From Sulfidibacterium sp964549335 (GTDB taxonomy: Bacteria; Bacteroidota; Bacteroidia; Bacteroidales; F082): DNA of 7,041 nucleotides. The DNA is taken from contig CAZJUQ010000045.1 in NCBI GenBank assembly GCA_964549335.1, positions 1 to 7,041 on the forward strand. The letters are read 5' to 3'. Made by a program: the position numbers and the translations under genes. The notes beneath the pieces were generated by a model. That model was not told the origin of the DNA. It saw only the letters and a list, made by a program, of their open reading frames with translations, and searched no databases. Shown here in pieces: positions 1 through 5,191 of this stretch (its first letter is position 1; each line of letters opens with the position of its first letter).

Positions 1-465
1 CTCAGAACTTTAATTTCACAAGTGGATTTTATTGATAACAAATGGGATACTGTTTTCGCCGACAGATACTTTTTTGAATATAAGGGTTCGATATGGAAAG
101 CGATGCACTACGAAATGTATGATACTGCACTAATGAAATGGCAACCGGCTTACGACCATATTTTAAGTGATTTCACCTATATTTTGAATACACAAAACAT
201 CGAAAAAAAAGTTGCGTCAACGGGTTTGCATATAATTCCCAATCCTTCGAGAAACTCGATTTTAATAAGGCTGAATGACGAAACGGAGGGGATAAAATCG
301 CTTACGGTTTATGATATTTCAGGCAGGGTTATGTACAGCGAAAAATTTCCGGCGGAACAAAAAAGCGTTAGGCTTGATATTTCGGCATTTAAAAAAGGAA
401 CATACATTATTAACGTTGAAAACGGTATAAACAGGAATCGTAAAGGTAAGTTTATAAAAAATTAG
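1..465 (+). CDS. C-terminal part of a secreted protein with T9SS type A sorting domain
   Basis: The frame is open from the left edge, so the true start lies outside the window; 154 residues are visible, ending at TAG. The last ~80 residues have the layout of the type IX secretion C-terminal sorting domain: IIPNPSRNSILIRL, then the strand LTVYDISGRVMY, then LDISAFKKGTYIINVE and a basic end, GKFIKN. In the Bacteroidota this domain directs export across the outer membrane and is normally removed, leaving the protein attached to the surface or released. The part before it (NKWDTVFADRYFFEYKGSIW) is rich in aromatic residues and resembles degenerate W/Y-rich repeats found before such sorting domains; this likeness is an inference and gives no function. 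The sorting domain call is firm, but what the whole protein does cannot be told from this fragment. Confidence 0.9.
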   Translation, partial: LRTLISQVDFIDNKWDTVFADRYFFEYKGSIWKAMHYEMYDTALMKWQPAYDHILSDFTYILNTQNIEKKVASTGLHIIPNPSRNSILIRLNDETEGIKSLTVYDISGRVMYSEKFPAEQKSVRLDISAFKKGTYIINVENGINRNRKGKFIKN

Positions 466-486
466 AGCGGGAACCCGTTTGAGGGT

Positions 487-516
487 ACAGGCATCTGTTA
501 GTACATGCCTGTCTTT
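487..516 (+). terminator. Possible hairpin terminator after the first gene
   Basis: ACAGGCAT (487-494) and ATGCCTGT (505-512) form a perfect 8-bp stem around a 10-nt loop, followed by CTTT. It starts 21 bases after the stop codon of the upstream gene, a usual place for a terminator. The T tract is short, so intrinsic termination is plausible but weakly supported; it could also be an mRNA-stabilising 3' hairpin. Confidence 0.4.
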
Positions 517-696
517 CGTAAGAGAGGGATATGTTTATTCTTTTTATGTTTTCGAAATCAGGTAGAGGTTCATCGTTAAACGGCACGTGGGAATTTAATA
601 TCGGTTGTTGTTTTACCTCCTGTCAGGTCATTTGTAAAATGTTTTATGATGACGGCAAATCAAATTGATAAGATATATAAACCGCGAGATTTTTTT

Positions 697-704
697 TACA
701 TTTG
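697..704 (+). promoter_or_regulatory. Promoter -7-like element, distal copy
   Basis: TACATTTG fits the Bacteroidota -7 consensus TAnnTTTG and follows a run of seven T. No TTTG element is found at the usual 19-21 base spacing upstream, so only half of the promoter is supported. It would give a leader of about 80 bases before the ATG at 789. Confidence 0.35.
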
Positions 705-748
705 AATTTGCAAAAATTAATTGTATGTTAAGCAATAAGAAAACTTTT

Positions 749-756
749 TACATTTG
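749..756 (+). promoter_or_regulatory. Promoter -7-like element, proximal copy, for the propeller gene
   Basis: A second TACATTTG, again preceded by a T run, lies 33 bases before the ATG at 789. It fits TAnnTTTG and would give a leader of roughly 28 bases, typical of this phylum. The nearest upstream TTG (721-723) is 25 bases away, longer than the usual spacing, so the -33 element is weak. Of the two copies this one is better placed. Confidence 0.45.
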
Positions 757-788
757 CCCTGATTAAAAACCGAAAACAATTATAATCG

Positions 789-3700
789 ATGAAAAAGCAA
801 ATATTGCTCGCTTTTTTTGCAACGGTAACCATGGTGGCATTCACCGTGTCCGTTGCTGCACAAGCGGTATTGAACAGTAAAATCAAAGCGGGACAACAAA
901 ATTTTTATCAAATACAAAAAGCGTTTTATGATAGTTGGAAACCCTATCATGTGGTTAACGGATACTATTACCGTAACGGAAAAAAGATAAAAGCCCGCGG
1001 CTGGAAACAGTTTAAACGCTGGGAATGGTACTGGGAAAACCGTGTTGACCCGCAGACGGGTGCTTTTCCCGGCATTGATGAGGGAAAAGTTTTTGAAAAA
1101 CGGAAAATCTCTTCCTCGGTTTCCCGTTCTTCCACGGGAAACTGGACAAGCCTCGGACCTTCCACCTCCCCGGGTGGTTACGAAGGTATAGGACGGATAA
1201 ATTGTGTTGCGTTTCACCCTTCTGACAACAATACATGGTGGATTGGCTCGCCGAGCGGAGGGTTGTGGGTGACAGCCGATAACGGCGCCACATGGAATGT
1301 CCTTACCGATAATAACGAAGTGTTGGGAATAAGCGACATTGCAGTATCGCCCGATTATTCCACGTCGCATACACTATATATAGCCACAGGCGACCGCGAC
1401 GGAGGCAGTTTGTGGTCGTTGAGCGGGGGTCAGCATAACGATAACAACAGTGTGGGTGTGTTGAAATCAACCGACGGAGGAACCACTTGGTCGGAAACAG
1501 GCCTTACTTTCAACCCTTTCGAATATGTTACCGTAAACCGGCTTTTGATAAATCCGCAAAACTACAATACCGTTATTGCCGCCTACTCCAACGGAATAGC
1601 GCTTTCGCACGACGGTGGCGACAGTTGGTCGTATCCGCTTTGGGGCGAATTTGTCGATATGGAATACAAACCCGGCGATACAACTGTTATTTATGCCGCC
1701 ACAAAAGATTATTGGGGTACTCCGATAATTTACAAATCTTCCGACGGCGGTGCCAACTGGACATCGATAAAAACTTTTGCAGCTTCCGATTACCGTGTTG
1801 AACTTGCCGTTACCGCCGCCAACTCTCAATACCTGTATGCCGTTGTGGCAAAAACCGACAGAAGCCTTGAAGGGGTTTACAGGTCAACCGACGGCGGTGC
1901 CACTTTTACGGAAGTTTACGACGGTACTGCATCGAACCACAATCTGCTCGGCTGGAAAACCGACGGCAGCGATGCGGGAGGTCAGGGAGGATACGATTTG
2001 GCTATTGCGGTTTCCCCCTCCGACGCCAACGACTTGTATGTCGGGGGTATTAACGTCCACCGTTCAACCGACGGAGGAACTTCGTGGACTGCGGTTACCT
2101 GCTGGACAACTTCGTCCACTTACAATAAAAACAATGCCCCCGAAGTCCATGCCGACCATCACGTGTTGAACATCAGAAGCGGCGACGGAACCCTCTTCGA
2201 CGGTAACGACGGGGGAATTTACATAACTACCGACAACGGAACATCGTGGACCGACAAAACCAACGGTATTGTTGTAAGTCAAATGTACCGCTTGGGGATA
2301 AACCGCAACTTGTCTTCCGAAATATTAACCGGTTTGCAAGACAACGGAACAAAACTTTTGAATGCGGCGGCATGGTCGGATGTGAAAGGAGGCGACGGTA
2401 TGGAATGTATAATTGATTATAACGACCATAATATTCAGTATGCAGCCACTCCTAACGGCGATATTGCCAGAACCACAGACCATTGGACCGCTTCGGTGCG
2501 AATTACGCAAGATTATACCGGTTCGCCCATTAACGGTTTAACCGAAACGGGAAGTTGGGTAACACCGTACGTAATAGACCCGGCAAATCATGAAACACTC
2601 TATTTGGGGCTCGAAAACGTGTGGAAATCAACAGATAAAGGTGACAGCTGGACAAAAATATCAACAATGAATTGCTCCGGCAAACTCAGGTCGCTCGCCG
2701 TGGCTCATTCCGATAATCAAGTGATTATTGCCGCCGGACAAGATTCCGTTTGGAAAACTACCGACGGCGGAAGCACATGGTCTAATATTACGGGTTCGTT
2801 ACCAACAAATTCGTGTCATATTACCTATGTTGCCGTTAAATATACCGACGAGTCCACCATTTGGGTATCTTTGGGAGAATACAGCGCTTACGGTGTGTTT
2901 GAATCTACCGACGGTGGAGCAACATGGCACGACATTTCAACGGGACTGCCTGCGGTACCGGTTATGTGTGTGGTGCAAAACCGCCAAAATACCACGGGAA
3001 ACGAACTCTACGCCGCTACAGACCTCGGTGTCTATGCAAGAATAGGAAACAGTAACTGGTTTTCGTACAATAATTCCCTGCCCAATGTTGTGGTAACGGA
3101 ACTGGAAATATATTACGATGACGGAACCCCCTCAAACAGCAGATTAAGGGCGGCAACATACGGACGTGGACTCTGGGAATCGGATTTGTGGTCGGCATCG
3201 GGAAATCCCCCTGCAACCGATTTTGTTGCAAACGATACAACTCCCAATATCGGAGCAACGGTCTCGTTTACCGATAAATCTACCGAAGTGCCCACATCAT
3301 GGCTTTGGAGCTTTTCGCCCAACGATGTAACCTATGTTGACGGCACTTCCAATATATCGGAAAATCCGAAAGTACAATTCGGGGGTATAGGAAAACATAC
3401 GGTTGTCCTTACCGCAACCAACAATGCAGGCAGCAATACCAAAACGAAAACCAATTATATTGATGTGGGCTATTGCGACGCCAACGGCTGGGAAAACAGT
3501 ACGTCTTACATCAAAAGCGTTACATTACTTGATATTAACAACACGGGGACCGGTTCCGACGGATATAAAGACTATACTTCGTTGTCAACCGACCTCCATT
3601 TGGGGTACACCTATTTTATTACCGTTGAAAACGGTAACAGTGCGAGTCAAAACGACGACCTGGGAGTATGGGTCGACTGGAACGAAGATGGTGATTTTAA

Positions 3701-4127
3701 CGATGCCGGAGAAAATATTGTGTGCAGCATAAACAATTATGCCGACGGAACTTTTTCGTTTCAGGTTCCTTCGGGAACTGCGTTCGGCACCAAAAGAATG
3801 AGGTTGCGCATCAAAACCAACGGAAGCGACTGCGGTTCGCCTTGTGGTGACGCATACGAAGGTGAGGTGGAAGATTATACCGTGAATGTTACACGCGAAA
3901 CGCTTCATTGGACAGGAAATAATAGTGACGATTGGAATGATACCGGAAACTGGGACCTGGGTGTTCTGCCTTCGAACAACTATGACGTGGTTATACCTTC
4001 CTCTCCCGGCGGTGGTATTTTTCCACAAGTGAAAGAGAAAGATACGGCTGTTTGCCATAAGTTGAAACTCGAAAACGGCGCATCAATTACCGTTAATGGT
4101 ATCTTGAAAGTAGCCGTTGATAATTGA
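789..4127 (+). CDS. Secreted sortilin/VPS10-like Asp-box propeller protein with PKD and GEVED domains
   Basis: Complete protein of 1112 residues. The chosen ATG opens a clear signal peptide (MKKQILLAFF, hydrophobic to about 22, likely cut near VAAQA at 22-26). Residues ~37-95 form a conserved-looking aromatic and basic leader (NFYQIQKAFYDSWKPY, GWKQFKRWEWYWENRV). From ~115 to ~800 is a beta-propeller region with ten Asp-box motifs of the S/T-x-D-x-G-x-T-W type, plus HADHHVLN (454-461), DGNDGGIY (471-478) and GLQDNGT (515-521), as in VPS10/sortilin-like and GH74-like bacterial proteins. A PKD domain follows at ~808-893 (VSFTDKST, WLWSF), then a GEVED domain at ~895-1035 with DWNEDGDFND (963-972) and GEVEDY (1025-1030). 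The end (1039-1112) begins another module, W-T-G-N...W...NW, and stops soon after, with no T9SS sorting domain. Two TGA codons lie in tandem at the stop. The likely role is binding or hydrolysis at the cell surface; no catalytic residue can be assigned, so the substrate is unknown. Confidence 0.93.
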   Translation: MKKQILLAFFATVTMVAFTVSVAAQAVLNSKIKAGQQNFYQIQKAFYDSWKPYHVVNGYYYRNGKKIKARGWKQFKRWEWYWENRVDPQTGAFPGIDEGKVFEKRKISSSVSRSSTGNWTSLGPSTSPGGYEGIGRINCVAFHPSDNNTWWIGSPSGGLWVTADNGATWNVLTDNNEVLGISDIAVSPDYSTSHTLYIATGDRDGGSLWSLSGGQHNDNNSVGVLKSTDGGTTWSETGLTFNPFEYVTVNRLLINPQNYNTVIAAYSNGIALSHDGGDSWSYPLWGEFVDMEYKPGDTTVIYAATKDYWGTPIIYKSSDGGANWTSIKTFAASDYRVELAVTAANSQYLYAVVAKTDRSLEGVYRSTDGGATFTEVYDGTASNHNLLGWKTDGSDAGGQGGYDLAIAVSPSDANDLYVGGINVHRSTDGGTSWTAVTCWTTSSTYNKNNAPEVHADHHVLNIRSGDGTLFDGNDGGIYITTDNGTSWTDKTNGIVVSQMYRLGINRNLSSEILTGLQDNGTKLLNAAAWSDVKGGDGMECIIDYNDHNIQYAATPNGDIARTTDHWTASVRITQDYTGSPINGLTETGSWVTPYVIDPANHETLYLGLENVWKSTDKGDSWTKISTMNCSGKLRSLAVAHSDNQVIIAAGQDSVWKTTDGGSTWSNITGSLPTNSCHITYVAVKYTDESTIWVSLGEYSAYGVFESTDGGATWHDISTGLPAVPVMCVVQNRQNTTGNELYAATDLGVYARIGNSNWFSYNNSLPNVVVTELEIYYDDGTPSNSRLRAATYGRGLWESDLWSASGNPPATDFVANDTTPNIGATVSFTDKSTEVPTSWLWSFSPNDVTYVDGTSNISENPKVQFGGIGKHTVVLTATNNAGSNTKTKTNYIDVGYCDANGWENSTSYIKSVTLLDINNTGTGSDGYKDYTSLSTDLHLGYTYFITVENGNSASQNDDLGVWVDWNEDGDFNDAGENIVCSINNYADGTFSFQVPSGTAFGTKRMRLRIKTNGSDCGSPCGDAYEGEVEDYTVNVTRETLHWTGNNSDDWNDTGNWDLGVLPSNNYDVVIPSSPGGGIFPQVKEKDTAVCHKLKLENGASITVNGILKVAVDN
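1272..2927 (+). repeat. Ten coding Asp-box (BNR) repeats
   Basis: Asp boxes are visible at residues 162 (TADNGATW), 227 (STDGGTTW), 273 (SHDGGDSW), 317 (SSDGGANW), 366 (STDGGATF), 426 (STDGGTSW), 480 (TTDNGTSW), 614 (STDKGDSW), 657 (TTDGGSTW) and 706 (STDGGATW). Gaps are mostly 43-65 residues, about one propeller blade. The one long gap, 480 to 614, contains a degenerate copy (TTDHW, 562-566). Some copies are near-identical in DNA too (TCAACCGACGGAGGAAC at about 1467 and 2064), but the repetition is explained by protein structure. Asp boxes mark blade turns and are not themselves catalytic. Confidence 0.85.
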
Positions 4128-4251
4128 TGATTTCTGTCCGTATAACTTATGTAAACAATTTTTCTTACTTAATAATTATGTTTTGGAATCTTGTTTTCCT
4201 ACACTGGCGTTAGGCTGATGTTTTAAAAAGTATGCATACTCTTCCCTGTTT
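4128..4251. other. Intergenic region between convergent genes
   Basis: A 124-bp AT-rich stretch separates the stop codons of the propeller gene and the minus-strand enzyme gene. I see no GC-rich hairpin followed by a T tract on either strand. The only notable structure is the palindrome at 4229-4240. Transcription of both genes should end in or near here. Confidence 0.6.
4229..4240. repeat. Perfect 12-bp palindrome AGTATGCATACT
   Basis: AGTATGCATACT equals its own reverse complement and directly follows TTTTAAAA (4221-4228), another palindrome. There is no loop, so it would not make a good RNA hairpin. A dimeric DNA-binding protein could use it, but its place between two convergent 3' ends argues against an operator. 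Chance is possible. Confidence 0.35.
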
Positions 4252-5031
4252 TTACTCCCCCTTAAAAACGGCTTCTCTTTTTTCGATGAAAGCTTTTTTG
4301 CCCTCTTCGAAATCGCTGCCGTAATATATTTTTTCAATAAGTTTTCTGTTGTAGGGGTCGTTGGAAACCTGTTCCACGCTCTTTTCCGCCAGTCTGTGAA
4401 CTTGATATTTTATAAGACTTATGACAAGCGGGGCGTTTTTTACAATCTTACCCGACAGTGTTCCGGTAAAGGATTGAATATTACCGGGATTGACCACATG
4501 GTTTAAAATTCCAAGTTCGTATGCCCGTTTTGCGTCTATTGTGTCTCCCGTAAAAAACATCTCCATGGCAGTGTTGCTTCCGACCCGTTGCAGCACTCTG
4601 TTTACCTGGTTGGGATTGTATGGTGCCCCTATACGTGCCGGGGTTATGGCAAACGATGCGGCGGGAGTGCCCACAAGAATATCGCATGCAAAAGCCAGTT
4701 CGCAGCCGCCGCCCCACACGCTTCCTTCAATCATTCCTATAACTGCACCTTCGAACCTTTCTATGGTTTTCAGCGTCTTTTCAAGGGCATATTCGTAAGG
4801 AACAGGATCGGAAGCGGGAGAGGGAAGTTGGTCGATACGTAAACCGGCACACCATACTTTTGCACCTTGATTTGCACGGATTACTATTACTCTGCTTTTT
4901 TCTTTCCCTGCCCTGATAACGGCTTCCGTTAACTCGTCCAACATTTGCAGATTTAACGAATTGCTTTTGCCGTCGTTATTCAGGGTTATATACGATATGC
5001 CATTCATGGCCGAATACAGAATATACTCCAT
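4252..5031 (-). CDS. Enoyl-CoA hydratase/isomerase family protein, methylmalonyl-CoA decarboxylase-like
   Basis: A full-length crotonase-fold protein of 259 residues, close to the ~261 of E. coli ScpB/YgfG. Motifs shared with that enzyme, from memory of its sequence, include AKVWCAGLRIDQLP (57-70; E. coli SKVFSAGHDIHELP), EGSVWGG (102-108), ITPARIGAPYN (129-139; E. coli MTPVNLGVPYN), GILNHVV (174-180) and the C-terminal APLVISLIK region. The Tyr of PYN, active-site Tyr140 in E. coli, is present as Tyr138. GGGCELA (107-113) also keeps the Glu of true hydratases, but the second hydratase Glu is not seen in the PYN region. The likely reaction is decarboxylation of methylmalonyl-CoA to propionyl-CoA in the cytoplasm. 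E. coli His66, which borders the oxyanion hole, is Leu64 here. A different acyl-CoA substrate is therefore possible; family membership is certain, exact activity is not. It stands alone on this strand, with start codon ATG at 5031-5029. Confidence 0.9.
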   Translation of the reverse strand: MEYILYSAMNGISYITLNNDGKSNSLNLQMLDELTEAVIRAGKEKSRVIVIRANQGAKVWCAGLRIDQLPSPASDPVPYEYALEKTLKTIERFEGAVIGMIEGSVWGGGCELAFACDILVGTPAASFAITPARIGAPYNPNQVNRVLQRVGSNTAMEMFFTGDTIDAKRAYELGILNHVVNPGNIQSFTGTLSGKIVKNAPLVISLIKYQVHRLAEKSVEQVSNDPYNRKLIEKIYYGSDFEEGKKAFIEKREAVFKGE

Positions 5032-5042
5032 CTTTTTTATTG

Positions 5043-5050
5043 CAAAAATA
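5043..5050 (-). promoter_or_regulatory. Possible -7 element for the minus-strand enzyme gene
   Basis: On the minus strand this reads TATTTTTG, fitting TAnnTTTG. It ends 11 bases before the ATG, so a transcript would have only a very short leader or be nearly leaderless. No TTTG is seen at the expected distance upstream. AT-rich DNA yields such matches easily, so support is modest. Confidence 0.25.
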
Positions 5051-5112
5051 ATCTTAATCAGTTATAAATTGTATTTCCGTAGTGGGTTTGAGGTGAATAA
5101 CGGTCGCTGAAA

Positions 5113-5145
5113 TTTGCTTTTACGGATTTTTTTTTATTATTTTTG
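5113..5145 (+). promoter_or_regulatory. Bacteroidota-type promoter for the beta-helix/LamG gene
   Basis: TTTG at 5113-5116 and TATTTTTG at 5138-5145 are separated by 21 bases, matching the Bacteroidota consensus TTTG-N19-21-TAnnTTTG in both halves and in spacing. Transcription would start near 5150-5152, giving a leader of about 40 bases before the ATG at 5192. The leader is A/T-rich with no Shine-Dalgarno, as is usual in this phylum. It is the best supported promoter in the window. Confidence 0.6.
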
Positions 5146-5191
5146 TTTCAAAATCATTTCAAAACCTTATTTTAATTAAATAATCACAGCT

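Larger units (their letters stand above)
466..788. other. Intergenic region, 323 bp, with terminator-like hairpin and promoter-like elements
   Basis: No convincing gene lies here. The left part holds a small GC-rich inverted repeat just after the stop codon (CGGGAACCCG, 468-477) and a stronger hairpin at 487-512. The right part (about 660-788) is very AT-rich and carries two copies of TTTTTACATTTG ahead of the next gene. One 45-codon frame (531-668) is discussed among the rejected items. The region is best read as the end of one transcription unit and the start of another. Confidence 0.7.

Noticed and set aside
468..477. Inverted repeat CGGGAACCCG just after the first stop codon, as a terminator.
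   Set aside because: The stem would have only 3-4 base pairs and a 2-4 base loop, with just three T after it; the hairpin at 487-512 is a better candidate.
531..668. 45-codon frame ATG...TGA in the first intergenic region (begins MFILFMFSKSG), with a purine-rich AGAGAGGG just upstream.
   Set aside because: It is short, resembles no family I recognise, begins 19 bases after the likely terminator hairpin with no promoter-like element, and Shine-Dalgarno use is uncommon in this phylum. A conserved protein match in related genomes would revive it.
780..1370. Open frame of 196 codons on the minus strand over the start of the propeller gene.
   Set aside because: Its translation shows no family motif and lies wholly opposite the signal peptide and N-terminal region of a well-supported gene.
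1467..2080. Recurrent TCAACCGACGG DNA words, at first suggestive of an array or mobile repeat.
   Set aside because: They encode the Asp-box motif STDGG in frame, have irregular spacing and occur only where that motif is needed, so protein structure explains them. They are not a CRISPR array.
3585..4058. Open frame of 157 codons on the minus strand over the GEVED region.
   Set aside because: The plus strand here encodes clear GEVED motifs (DWNEDGDFND, GEVEDY). The minus translation shows nothing recognisable.
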